From the NCBI RefSeq assembly GCF_011492965.1, contig NZ_CP045121.1, positions 1,984,001-2,048,000 of the forward strand: a stretch of DNA of 64,000 nt, read 5' to 3'. Shown here one piece after another: positions 54,781 to 64,000 of the stretch. The notes under the pieces were generated by a model. It did no database searches. It had not been told where the DNA came from and was given only the letters and a program-made list of their open reading frames with translations. The translations under genes and the position numbers were made by a program. Every line of letters starts with the position of its first letter. Within the stretch, counting starts at the first letter, position 1. The stretch is from Rubrobacter marinus (lineage in GTDB: Bacteria; Actinomycetota; Rubrobacteria; Rubrobacterales; Rubrobacteraceae).

Positions 54781-55572
54781 GTGGCTTCGACCAAGAAGGT
54801 GGGCATCGTCGGGGCGGGCAAGATCGGGGGCTCCCTCGTCGCGCGGCTCTCGGCCTCCCGTGACTTCGACCTCATGGTGAGCGACGTCCACGAGGAGCAG
54901 TTGAAACGTTTCGCCGAGGGTTACGGCGTAAGGACGACGCACTCCAACAGAAAGGCCGCCGAGGACAGCGATCTACTTATAGTCGCGGTCAAGCCCTGGG
55001 ACGTGCTGACGGTCCTGGACGAGGTTGCACCGGCGATCGAGGGTGTGGCGGTCGCGAGCGTGGCGGCCGGGGTCACGATCAAGGCGATCGAGGGGCGGCT
55101 CCCGGCGGGTACGCCGGTGCTGCGCGTGATGCCGAACGTCGCCGCCTCCGTCGGGCTGGGCTCCGCCGTCGTCGCGGCCAACGAGGCCGGGCAGGCGCAC
55201 GTCCCGACCGTCATGGAGATCTTCGGGCACGTCGGGGACGTGATGGAGCTGCCGGAGCGGCTCTTCGACGCGGCGACGGCGCTGCACGGCTCGGGGCCGG
55301 CGTACGTCGCGCTCTTCGCGGACGCGCTTATTCAGGCGGGGGTCCGGGAAGGGATACCGCGGGACGTGGCCCGCAGGCTCGTAAACCAGACCATAGGGGG
55401 AACTTCGGTGCTGCTCAAGGAGCGGTCCGCGCATCAGATCCGGGACGAGGTCATGACGCCGGGCGGGACGACGGCGGCGGCGTTCGTCGCGATGGAGAAG
55501 GCCGGGTTCGTGGCGGCGGTCTACGACGGCATCGAGGCCGCGACCGAGCGCGCCCGGAGGCTGGCGGACTGA
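54781..55572 (+). CDS. proC: Pyrroline-5-carboxylate reductase
   Basis: ProC reduces pyrroline 5-carboxylate to proline with NADPH. The 263 residues start KVGIVGAGKIGGSLV, the Rossmann loop, and contain VKPWDVLTVLDEV, RVMPNVAASVG, HGSGPAYVALFADAL and the C-terminal signature VMTPGGTTAAAFVAMEKAG. GTG start seven bases after sepF. Its place between sepF and yggT is common in Gram-positive bacteria, although it has no known division role. The gene is intact. Confidence 0.95.
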   Translation: MASTKKVGIVGAGKIGGSLVARLSASRDFDLMVSDVHEEQLKRFAEGYGVRTTHSNRKAAEDSDLLIVAVKPWDVLTVLDEVAPAIEGVAVASVAAGVTIKAIEGRLPAGTPVLRVMPNVAASVGLGSAVVAANEAGQAHVPTVMEIFGHVGDVMELPERLFDAATALHGSGPAYVALFADALIQAGVREGIPRDVARRLVNQTIGGTSVLLKERSAHQIRDEVMTPGGTTAAAFVAMEKAGFVAAVYDGIEAATERARRLAD

Positions 55573-55919
55573 TGGGGATCGGCCTCACGCTCGCGCAGCT
55601 TTTCGGCTTCAGCGTCGGCGACGTGCTCTCCAACATCGTCAACTACGCCTTCTACATCCTCTTCGGGGCGATCCTCGCGTCCATCGTCATAAGCTTCATC
55701 CCCAGGTACCCGTCCAGCGGGTTCTTCCAGGCCGTGTACGACGCGGTGCGGGCGATCGTCAACCCGATCCTGGGGCCGATCCGCAGCGTCATACCGCCCC
55801 TGCGGATCGGGGGCTTCGGCCTTGACCTCTCGCCGCTTATCGCGATCATAGGGTTGAACATAGCGTCCAGCTTGCTGTTGCTAGTAATCGACGAGTTTAT
55901 AAGACCGATAACGGGGTGA
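55572..55919 (+). CDS. YggT family membrane protein
   Basis: YggT proteins have two YGGT membrane repeats and influence septum placement in some Gram-positive bacteria (YlmG in Streptococcus and plastids). The 115 residues have a first hydrophobic stretch VNYAFYILFGAILASIVISF, the conserved loop AVYDAVRAIVNPILGPIRSVIPPL, then PLIAIIGLNIASSLLLLVI. ATG shares a base with the proC stop (TGATG). It lies between proC and divIVA as usual. The gene is intact. Confidence 0.93.
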   Translation: MGIGLTLAQLFGFSVGDVLSNIVNYAFYILFGAILASIVISFIPRYPSSGFFQAVYDAVRAIVNPILGPIRSVIPPLRIGGFGLDLSPLIAIIGLNIASSLLLLVIDEFIRPITG

Positions 55920-55923
55920 TCTC

Positions 55924-56934
55924 ATGGCTATAAAACCGGTAGACGTCCGCCGCAAGGAGTTCAAGAACAGCCTGCGGGGCTACGACGCGAACCAGGTAGA
56001 CGACTTTCTCGACGAGGTCGCCGACGAGTTCGAGCGGTCCTTCTCCGAGAACCAGCGGATGAAGGACGAGCTCGCCTCGCTCAAGGGCCGCCTGGAGCAG
56101 TTCGAGGAGCTGGAGGGCGCGATCCGGGAGGCGCTCGTCCACGCCCAGCAGGTCGCCCGCGACCTGCGGCGCAACGCTAACAAGGAGGCCGACCTCGTCG
56201 TGCGCGAGGCGAAGGAGCAGGCGCACCGCATCCTCGCCGACTCTTCCTCCCGGGTCGAGCGGGTCCAGGAGTCCTACGGCGTCCTGCAGAAGGCGAAGCA
56301 GGACTTCCAGAACGACTTCCGCCATCTCCTCAAGAGCTACCTCGCCGTGATGGAGAACGCCGACGTGGCCTCGGCGAAGGAGATCGAAGCCTCCCTCCGC
56401 GAGCGGCTCGACACCGAGTCCATCGCCGCCGCCCGTCAGGCCGCCGAGACCCGCCAATCCGAGGGGGCGTTCGACGAGACGACCCGCCAGCCCGGCGTCT
56501 CCGGCGAAGTGGGCGAGGACGTGGGTGAGAGCGGGGACGACGTTGGGGCCGAGGACGCGACCCAGCGCATAGAGGTTCCTCAATCCCCGAGCGGCGGCGA
56601 ATCCGAGTCGATGGCCGCGGACTACCCGGAGCCCGAGGTCGAGGAGCCGGAGGTCGAGCCTTCGACGGCGAGGTCGGGCGCTCAGACGGATGCCCCCGCG
56701 AGCGCTGCGGCGAGCGCGCAGGAGACCGGGCCCCTCTCCAGCCTCGACGAGGACGGGGTGCGCGAGGTGGACGCGAGGCCGCTGGCCGCCGAGGAGGTAG
56801 ACCGGGAGGAGCCCGCGCCGACCGGGGACGGTCCGGCGTACGACCGGTTCTTCGACGAGGAGCGCTCCGGGCAGCAGAAGGCCGAGGAGAGCAGGATCTT
56901 CCGGGCCAGCCGCTTCCTCCGCAGGCGTGGCTAG
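55924..56934 (+). CDS. divIVA: DivIVA/Wag31-like polar growth and septum protein
   Basis: DivIVA senses negative membrane curvature and recruits division or polar growth factors. The N-terminal domain KPVDVRRKEFKNSLRGYDANQVDDFLDEVADEFE is typical, followed by a coiled coil to about residue 165. The rest, about 170 residues, is an acidic Glu/Ser/Ala/Pro-rich region unlike the shorter B. subtilis protein, ending in a basic RIFRASRFLRRRG. The long tail resembles actinobacterial Wag31 in layout only. The ATG follows GGGGTGATC, a strong ribosome site. 336 residues. Confidence 0.94.
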   Translation: MAIKPVDVRRKEFKNSLRGYDANQVDDFLDEVADEFERSFSENQRMKDELASLKGRLEQFEELEGAIREALVHAQQVARDLRRNANKEADLVVREAKEQAHRILADSSSRVERVQESYGVLQKAKQDFQNDFRHLLKSYLAVMENADVASAKEIEASLRERLDTESIAAARQAAETRQSEGAFDETTRQPGVSGEVGEDVGESGDDVGAEDATQRIEVPQSPSGGESESMAADYPEPEVEEPEVEPSTARSGAQTDAPASAAASAQETGPLSSLDEDGVREVDARPLAAEEVDREEPAPTGDGPAYDRFFDEERSGQQKAEESRIFRASRFLRRRG

Positions 56935-57246
56935 CGCGGGGGCAGAGACCCGCGGGTTCGTCCGACCCTCCAAAGACGGCGTCCTCGTCAGCCTCCGAAT
57001 CTCGCCCGGGGCCAGGGAGACCTCCCTGAAGGGCTCCACAGCGAGGACGCCGTGAGGCTCTCCGTCGCAGCACCCCCCGTGGACGGTAAGGCGAACGGCG
57101 CGGCAGAGCGCTTCCTGGCGGGGCCGCTGGGAGTGCGCGACGCCGACGTGGCCGTCGTCCGAGAGTCCTCCTCGGGCGATGAGTATGTCCTCGTGCGCGG
57201 CGGGGAATGCGACGACGTCCCCGTGCGCCTGGGATCTCCCACATAG
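56927..57246 (+). CDS. DUF167 (YggU) family protein (one frameshift)
   Basis: A small conserved family of unknown role. GTG at 56927 overlaps the divIVA stop. The frame VLVSLRISPGARETSLKG breaks at 57031-57033 where one G is lost, and continues as SEDAVRLSVAAPPVDGKANGAAERFLA, which contains the family signature PPVDGKAN. About 106 residues when repaired. As read, the first half ends at 57054 and the second appears as a separate frame from 57052, which would be misleading. It overlaps the start of rluD. Confidence 0.88.
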
Positions 57247-58136
57247 CGACGCCCGACGCCGAGACGCACGACTTCGAGGTCGGGCCCGCCGAGGCCGGGG
57301 AACGCCTCGACCGTCTCGTCGCCCGGCGGCTCGACGTCAGCCGGAGCGCGGCTCGGCGCATGATCGAGGACGGCGCGGTGCGCGTCGGGGGGGAAGAAGC
57401 CTCGCCCTCCCGCAAGGCGCGAGCCGGGGAGAGCGTAGAGGCCCGCCTCCCTGATGGTGGCCTCCTCCCGGAGGATATTCCCGTTCCGGTCGTCTACGAG
57501 GACGACCACCTCGTCGTCGTGGACAAGCCCGCCGGGCTCGTCGTGCATCCCGGGGCCGGGAACTCCTCGGGGACGCTCGTCAACGCGCTGTTGAGCAGGG
57601 GCATAGCGGGCGGGGAGGATCCGGATCGGCCCGGGGTGGTGCAGCGCCTCGACCGCGATACCTCGGGGCTCATGGTGCTTGCGAAGGACGAGGCCGCCTA
57701 CGAGGGGCTCGTGGCGGCGCTCTCCGCGCGGGTGGTCAAGCGCCAGTACAGGGCCGTGGTCGAGGGCGTCGGCCTGCCCGCGACGGGGAAGGTCGACTCC
57801 CCGGTCGGGCGCCACCCCACGAACCCGACCCTGATGACCGCGGGCGTCGGCAGGCAGGCGGTGACGCACTTCGAGGTCGTCTCGGAGGCGGGGGGCCACA
57901 CCATGCTCGCGGTGAGGCTCGAGACGGGGCGGACCCACCAAATCCGGGTCCACCTCTCGGCCATCGGCTTCCCGGTCTACGCCGACCCGCTGTACGGTAC
58001 GCCCGTTCCGGACGCGCGGCTCTGGCTCCACGCCGAACGGCTCGGCTTCGAGCACCCGGTGACGGGCGAGGCGATGGAGTTCGAGTCCGGGATACCGGAC
58101 GAACTCCGGGAGGCGGCGCGCCGGCTGGGCTTCTGA
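57207..58136 (+). CDS. rluD: RluA-family 23S rRNA pseudouridine synthase (RluD-like)
   Basis: Enzymes of this type make pseudouridines in 23S rRNA. The 309 residues hold an N-terminal S4 domain (GERLDRLVARRLDVSRSAARRMI), then VYEDDHLVVVDKPAGLVVHPG, the catalytic Asp in QRLDRDTSGLMVLAK, VKRQYRAVVEG and LETGRTHQIRVHLSAIGFPV. Most family members have HRLDxDTSG; here the His is Gln. The ATG overlaps the DUF167 gene. It stands before pyrR, as ylyB does in B. subtilis. Target positions are not certain. Confidence 0.92.
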   Translation: MRRRPRAPGISHIATPDAETHDFEVGPAEAGERLDRLVARRLDVSRSAARRMIEDGAVRVGGEEASPSRKARAGESVEARLPDGGLLPEDIPVPVVYEDDHLVVVDKPAGLVVHPGAGNSSGTLVNALLSRGIAGGEDPDRPGVVQRLDRDTSGLMVLAKDEAAYEGLVAALSARVVKRQYRAVVEGVGLPATGKVDSPVGRHPTNPTLMTAGVGRQAVTHFEVVSEAGGHTMLAVRLETGRTHQIRVHLSAIGFPVYADPLYGTPVPDARLWLHAERLGFEHPVTGEAMEFESGIPDELREAARRLGF

Positions 58137-58185
58137 GATTGGCGTCGGACCAGGGTCCTGCGGGCGAGGCGCAGGGCGGGCTCGC

Positions 58186-58214
58186 TTGATTCCCAACGGC
58201 CGCTTTGGTAGTGT
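58186..58214 (+). promoter_or_regulatory. Promoter of the pyrimidine operon
   Basis: TTGATT at 58186-58191 and TAGTGT at 58209-58214 are 17 bases apart, and TGG before the -10 gives an extended element. Transcription would begin near 58221, leaving about 50 bases of leader that contains the PyrR-type hairpin. Confidence 0.7.
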
Positions 58215-58241
58215 CACCGGAAATTTGCCGATCCTTTAACG

Positions 58242-58257
58242 GCGCCCCGTGAGGCGC
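58242..58257 (+). promoter_or_regulatory. PyrR-type RNA binding hairpin in the pyr leader
   Basis: GCGCC at 58242-58246 pairs with GGCGC at 58253-58257 around the hexaloop CCGTGA, which fits the CNGNGA loop with flanking CC/GG recognised by PyrR in Bacillus. It ends a few bases before the purine-rich ribosome site (58259-58265) of pyrR. I see no terminator or antiterminator pair, so control by blocking translation, as proposed for mycobacterial pyr leaders, is more likely than attenuation. Confidence 0.75.
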
Positions 58258-58271
58258 GAAGGGGGTAGTAG

Positions 58272-59785
<1,514 letters not shown>

Positions 59786-59789
<4 letters not shown>

Positions 59790-61126
59790 CGCACGGGGCA
59801 CCTACGAACATCCCCACACACGGGCCGGACGACCTCGTCGTCCGCGGCGCCCACGTCCTCGACCCGGCCTCCGGCCTCGACGGGGTGATGGACGTCCGGG
59901 TCTCCGGCGGGCGCGTCGCCGAGGTCGGCGAGGGGCTGAGGGGCACCCGGAGCCTCGACGCCGACGGGCTCCACCTCTTCCCCGGTTTCACGGACGTACA
60001 CGCCCATTGGCGCACCCCGGGCCGGGAGGACGAGGAGACGGTAGAGACCGGCTCTGCCGCGGCGGCGGCGGGCGGCTTCACGGGCGTGGTGATGATGCCG
60101 AACACGGACCCCGTGATCGACCGTCCCGTCGTCGTCTCCGGGCTGGTCCGGCGCGTCGAGGGGGAGTCGCGGGTTCGCGCCTACGTCTCGGCGGCCCTGC
60201 ACGAGGGCTTGAAGGGCGAGCGCCTGACGGAGATGCGCCTGATGAGGGAGGCCGGCGCGTTCTGCGTCTCCGACGACGGGCTCGGCACGCAGTCCGCGGG
60301 CGTCTTGCGCAACGCGATGCTCTACGCCAAGGACGCGGGGATGCCCGTGATCCTCCACTGCGAGGACCACACCCTCGCGACGGGCGTCGTCCACGAAGGG
60401 GTCGCGGCGGCCCTGGCCGGGCTCCCCGGCTCCCCCGGCAGCGCCGAGGACGTCGCCACGGCGACCGCGCTCGTCCTCGCCGCCGAGACCGGCGCGAGGG
60501 TCCACGTCACCCACGTCTCGACCGCGCTCTCGGCCGCCCTCGTGGGCTTCTTCAAGGGGAACGTCCCCGGCGCGGACGTCACGGCGGACACGACGCCGCA
60601 CCACCTGACGCTCACGGACGAGCTCGTCCGGACCCTCGAAGGGATGTACCGGGTGAACCCGCCCCTGAGGCCGGAGGGCGACAGGCTGGGCGTCGGAGGG
60701 GCCCTGCGGGATGGTATCCTTGACTTCGTCGCGACGGACCACGCGCCGCACGCCTCCGAGGAGAAGGACCTCCCGCTGGAGGAGGCCGCGCCCGGTTTTC
60801 TCGGGCACGAGACGGCCTTCTCGGCGCTCTACACGGAGTTGGTGCTGGGCGGGCATCTCTCGCTGGAGAGGCTCGTCGGGGCGATGGCCTCGGCGCCCGG
60901 CGCATGGGTCGGCGACGGGGCAGGGAGGATAGCGGAGGGGGCGCCGGCCGACCTCGCGCTCGTGGACCTCTCCGAGGAGTGGACGGTGCGGGGCGAGGGG
61001 CTCCTCAGCCGCTCCGGGAACAGCCCCTACATAGGGAGAAGCCTCAAGGGGCGAATCGTCGGTACGATGGTCGGCGGAGAGCTTGTACAGGATCGGACGG
61101 GAGCAAGGTTTGGGTCAAGGGCGTAG
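59786..61126 (+). CDS. pyrC: Dihydroorotase
   Basis: PyrC closes carbamoyl aspartate to dihydroorotate at a zinc centre. The 446-residue class I enzyme has the metal histidines His72 and His74 in [26 protein letters not shown], a later [11 protein letters not shown] and [11 protein letters not shown], and [14 protein letters not shown] with the catalytic Asp. The usual DVHVHLREPG reads [10 protein letters not shown] here, with Trp and Thr in place of Leu and Glu. GTG start overlapping pyrB. The gene is intact. Confidence 0.96.
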
Positions 61127-61168
61127 CATCAACTATCTTGGACCGCTGGCGGGCGGAGCCGGGCCCTC

Positions 61169-62248
61169 GTGGTCCTGGAGGACGGAACCCACTTCTCCGG
61201 CTGGACCTTCGCCGGGGACGGCGACGTAGCGGGAGAGGTCGTCTTCACCACCAGCATGGTCGGCTACCAGGAGACCCTGACCGACCCGTCGTACCGCGGC
61301 CAGATCGTGCTCTTCACCTACCCCCTGATCGGGAACTACGGCGTGATCCCCGACGACGCGGAATCCAGAAAGGTTCAGGCCGCCGCCGTCCTCGTCCGCC
61401 AGTACACCGAGTACCCGAGCAACTGGGCGAGCGAGCTCTCCCTCGGCGACCTGCTGGAGGCGCACGGCACCCTCGGCGTCGAAGGCATCGACACCCGCGC
61501 CCTCACCCGTCACCTGAGGGACAAGGGCGCGATGCGCGGCATCATCTCCACCACGGAGACGAACGTTGAAGTCCTGAGCGAGAAGGCGAAGTCTCACCCT
61601 TCGATGGAGGGTCTCGACCTCGCGTCGTCGAGCGCGCAGCTCACCGAGCCGACCCTGCTGCCGGCGTTGGGCGAGGAGCGCTGCCGCGTCGTCGCCCTGG
61701 ATTACGGGGTGAAGGGCTCCATCTACCGCGAGCTCAGGAGCCGCGGCGCTACCGTCCTCGCGGTGCCCGGCTCGACGGGGGCCGAGGAGATCCTGAGTTA
61801 CCGTCCCGACGGCATCTTCCTCTCCAACGGGCCCGGCGACCCGGCCGCCCTGGAGAAGGCCGCCGCGACGGTCGAGGACGTCATGGGCGAGGCGCCGGTC
61901 TTCGGCATCTGCCTCGGCCACCAGCTTCTCGGGCTCGCCCTCGGGTGCATCACCTACAAGATGCCCTTCGGCCACCACGGGGCGAACCACCCCGTGAGGA
62001 ACCTGGAGACGGGCAAGATCGAGATCACGAGCCAGAACCACGGCTTCGCGGTCGTCGGGGAGAAGCTCCCCGAGGGCGTCGAGCTCACGCACCAGAACCT
62101 CTACGACGGCACGGTCGAGGGCCTGAAGAGCTCCTCGCTCCGCGCCTGGAGCGTCCAGTACCACCCCGAATCGAGCCCCGGGCCCCACGACTCGGGCTAC
62201 CTCTTCGACGATTTCGTCGAGGTGGCCTCCGGCGCCCGGGCGCTCTAG
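61169..62248 (+). CDS. carA: Carbamoyl-phosphate synthase small chain
   Basis: CarA frees ammonia from glutamine and passes it to CarB. The 359 residues start VLEDGTHFSGWTFAGDG, and the class I amidotransferase domain shows SNGPGDPAAL, the nucleophile Cys248 in FGICLGHQLLGLA, and His332 and Glu334 in QYHPESSPGPHDS. GTG at 61169 is the first start in frame, although family proteins often have a few more residues before VLEDG, so the true start may be slightly upstream. The 42-base gap after pyrC is the only real gap in the operon. Confidence 0.95.
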   Translation: MVLEDGTHFSGWTFAGDGDVAGEVVFTTSMVGYQETLTDPSYRGQIVLFTYPLIGNYGVIPDDAESRKVQAAAVLVRQYTEYPSNWASELSLGDLLEAHGTLGVEGIDTRALTRHLRDKGAMRGIISTTETNVEVLSEKAKSHPSMEGLDLASSSAQLTEPTLLPALGEERCRVVALDYGVKGSIYRELRSRGATVLAVPGSTGAEEILSYRPDGIFLSNGPGDPAALEKAAATVEDVMGEAPVFGICLGHQLLGLALGCITYKMPFGHHGANHPVRNLETGKIEITSQNHGFAVVGEKLPEGVELTHQNLYDGTVEGLKSSSLRAWSVQYHPESSPGPHDSGYLFDDFVEVASGARAL

Positions 62249-62260
62249 AGGAGACCTTTC

Positions 62261-64000
62261 TTGCCGCGCCGCAACGACCTTTCGAGCATCCTCATCATCG
62301 GCTCCGGCCCGATAGTCATCGGCCAGGCCGCCGAGTTCGACTACTCGGGAACTCAGGCCTGCCGGGCCCTGCGCGACGAGGGCTACCGCGTCATCCTCGT
62401 CAACTCCAACCCCGCCACGATCATGACCGACCCCGAGCTCGCGGACGTGACCTACGTCGAGCCCCTCACGGTCGAGACGGTGGCGGAGATCCTGCGCCGC
62501 GAGCGCCCCGACGCCCTGCTCCCGACCCTCGGCGGCCAGACGGCCCTGAACCTCGCCATCGAGCTGCACGAGGCGGGCGTCCTCGAAGACCTCGGGGTCG
62601 AGCTCCTCGGCGCCTCGGTCCCCTCGATCCAGATGGCCGAGGACCGCCAGCTTTTCCGAGAAGCGATGGACAGGATCGGCCTGAAGGTCCCCGAGAGCGA
62701 GGTCGTGAGCCGCGTCGACGAGGCGCTGGAACTGGCCGCGCGCATCGGGTACCCCCTGATCCTGCGCCCCAGCTTCACCCTCGGCGGCAAGGGCGGCGCC
62801 ACCGTCCACGACGCCGAGGAGCTGCGCACCGCCGTCGACGACGCCCTGGACGCCAGCCCCGTCCGCAGCGTCCTCGTGGAGCGCAGCGTCGCGGGCTGGA
62901 AGGAGTTCGAGCTCGAGGTCATGCGAGACGTCGTCGACAACGTCGTCGTCGTCTGCTCCATCGAGAACATCGATCCCATGGGCGTCCACACCGGCGACTC
63001 CATCACCGTCGCCCCCGCCCAGACCCTCTCCGACCGCCAGTACCAGACGCTGCGCGACGCATCTTTACGCATAATACGTGAGATTGGGGTTTCGACGGGG
63101 GGTTCGAACATACAGTTCGCGGTCGACCCCGACGCGGACGACTTCTACGTGATCGAGATGAACCCGCGGGTATCGAGGAGCAGCGCGCTGGCGAGCAAGG
63201 CGACGGGTTTCCCGATCGCGAAGATAGCGGCGAAGCTCGCGGTGGGTTACTCGCTGGACGAGATCCCGAACGACATCACCCGCGCGACCCCGGCCTCCTT
63301 CGAGCCGGCGCTGGACTACGTGGTCACCAAGATCCCGCGGTTCGCCTTCGAGAAGTTCCCGGCGGCGGCGCCGCGCCTCTCCACGAAGATGCACAGCGTC
63401 GGCGAGGTCATGGCCATCGGCCGGACGTTCACGGAGAGCCTTCTGAAGGCTATGGTTTCGCTGGAGGTAGAGCCCCAGGACATAAAGGCCAGCCTCGACG
63501 AGCCGAACCCGTACAGGATCTTCGCCGTCTTCGACGCCTTGCGGGCGGGGTCGGATATACCCGAGATCTGCGACAAGACGAAGATCGACCCGTTCTTTAT
63601 CGCCTCCATAGCCAGGATCGTCGCGGCCGAGGGCTCCGTCTCGGAGACGCTCTCGGCGGAAGAGCTCATGGAGCTCAAGCGGACCGGCCTCCCGGACGAG
63701 GCGATAGCCACAGCGGCGGGCACGTCGACCGAGGTGATACGGGGCGTCCGCAGGGCTCTCGGCGTCCGACCGACCTACAAGTCCGTCGACACCTGCGCCG
63801 GGGAGTTCCCCGCCCGCACGCCCTACTTCTACTCGACCTACGAGGTCGAGGACGAGGTCGTCCGGGGCGAGAACCCGTCCGTGGTCGTCCTCGGGAGCGG
63901 CCCGAACCGCATCGGGCAGGGCATCGAGTTCGACTACGCCTGCGTGCACGCGAGCTACGCGCTGGTCGAGGCCGGCTACGACGCGGTGATGGTCAACTCA
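62261..64000 (+). CDS. carB: Carbamoyl-phosphate synthase large chain (runs off the window)
   Basis: CarB makes carbamoyl phosphate from bicarbonate, ammonia and two ATP. TTG at 62261 follows AGAGGAGA by eight bases. About 580 of some 1070 residues are present and the frame is open to the last base. The first ATP-grasp half is complete, with [50 protein letters not shown] and [20 protein letters not shown]; the second half begins at [19 protein letters not shown]. It completes the first steps of pyrimidine synthesis, and pyrD, pyrE and pyrF presumably follow. Confidence 0.97.
   Translation, partial: MPRRNDLSSILIIGSGPIVIGQAAEFDYSGTQACRALRDEGYRVILVNSNPATIMTDPELADVTYVEPLTVETVAEILRRERPDALLPTLGGQTALNLAIELHEAGVLEDLGVELLGASVPSIQMAEDRQLFREAMDRIGLKVPESEVVSRVDEALELAARIGYPLILRPSFTLGGKGGATVHDAEELRTAVDDALDASPVRSVLVERSVAGWKEFELEVMRDVVDNVVVVCSIENIDPMGVHTGDSITVAPAQTLSDRQYQTLRDASLRIIREIGVSTGGSNIQFAVDPDADDFYVIEMNPRVSRSSALASKATGFPIAKIAAKLAVGYSLDEIPNDITRATPASFEPALDYVVTKIPRFAFEKFPAAAPRLSTKMHSVGEVMAIGRTFTESLLKAMVSLEVEPQDIKASLDEPNPYRIFAVFDALRAGSDIPEICDKTKIDPFFIASIARIVAAEGSVSETLSAEELMELKRTGLPDEAIATAAGTSTEVIRGVRRALGVRPTYKSVDTCAGEFPARTPYFYSTYEVEDEVVRGENPSVVVLGSGPNRIGQGIEFDYACVHASYALVEAGYDAVMVNS

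Noticed and set aside
61100..61140. Separate promoter for carA (TTGGGT-N18-TATCTT)
   Set aside because: Weak match and 18-base spacing inside the end of pyrC; the operon promoter before pyrR suffices.

Overview
The window is a high-GC, gene-dense stretch of a bacterial chromosome made almost entirely of housekeeping genes. GTG and TTG starts are frequent, SepF and a DivIVA/Wag31-like protein sit downstream of ftsZ, and several promoters lie only 6-7 bases before a start codon. Together these suggest a deep-branching actinobacterium, most likely of the Rubrobacter kind; that is inference from gene content and order, not a database match. The gene order also resembles Firmicutes: comEA-comEC-holA-rpsT-lepA-hrcA-dnaJ-rsmE-yqeY-phoH-yqfF-ybeY-dgkA-cdd-era-recO-dnaG, and rluD-pyrR-pyrB-pyrC-carA-carB. 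I see no phage, insertion sequence, CRISPR array or defence island, and no convincing new multi-gene system.

Layout. 1-6296: protein quality control and housekeeping (end of tig, clpP, clpX, valS, folC). 6293-7893: a 32-residue membrane microprotein, a zinc-ribbon membrane protein, ndk, maf. 7980-12284: radC and the elongation cluster mreB-mreC-mreD-rodA. 12402-15312: ribosome assembly and NAD (rplU, rpmA, obgE, nadD, rsfS). 15377-18604: tRNA-Ala, comEA, comEC, holA, closed by a bidirectional terminator facing rpsT. 19059-25599: lepA, hrcA, dnaJ, rsmE, a HIT protein, yqeY, phoH. 25631-33494: a 7TM-HD phosphodiesterase, ybeY, a diacylglycerol kinase-PAP2 fusion, cdd, era, deoC, recO, dgt, a LOG-like protein. 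33532-38251: ppc on the minus strand, divergent from dnaG. 38289-38451: two tRNAs. 38452-38811: a non-coding stretch with the mraZ control region. 38812-52646: the division and wall cluster mraZ-rsmH-ftsL-ftsI-murF-mraY-murD-ftsW-murG-murC-ftsQ-ftsA-ftsZ, without murE. 52668-57246: pgeF, yggS, sepF, proC, yggT, divIVA, a DUF167 gene. 57207-64000: rluD and the pyrimidine operon pyrR-pyrB-pyrC-carA-carB, the last running off the window.

How the genes work together. Precursor synthesis (murF, mraY, murD, murG, murC), septal synthesis (ftsI, ftsW, ftsL, ftsQ), the Z-ring (ftsZ, ftsA, sepF), polar growth (divIVA) and lateral growth (mre genes, rodA) all lie in one window. They sit beside ribosome-maturation factors (era, obgE, ybeY, rsfS, rsmE, rsmH, lepA) and de novo pyrimidine synthesis. 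Many neighbours share stop/start overlaps (ATGA, GTGA, TTGA), so most of the window reads as long translationally coupled operons.

Data quality matters. About 30 small losses, mostly one base in a run of G or C, break the frame of some 18 essential or conserved genes; none needs a gained base. This looks like consensus sequencing error rather than gene decay, so those genes are annotated across their frameshifts. The most interesting regulatory signals are a PyrR-type RNA hairpin before pyrR, three MraZ-type repeats before mraZ, and a recurring -10 element 6-7 bases upstream of start codons that predicts leaderless transcripts.
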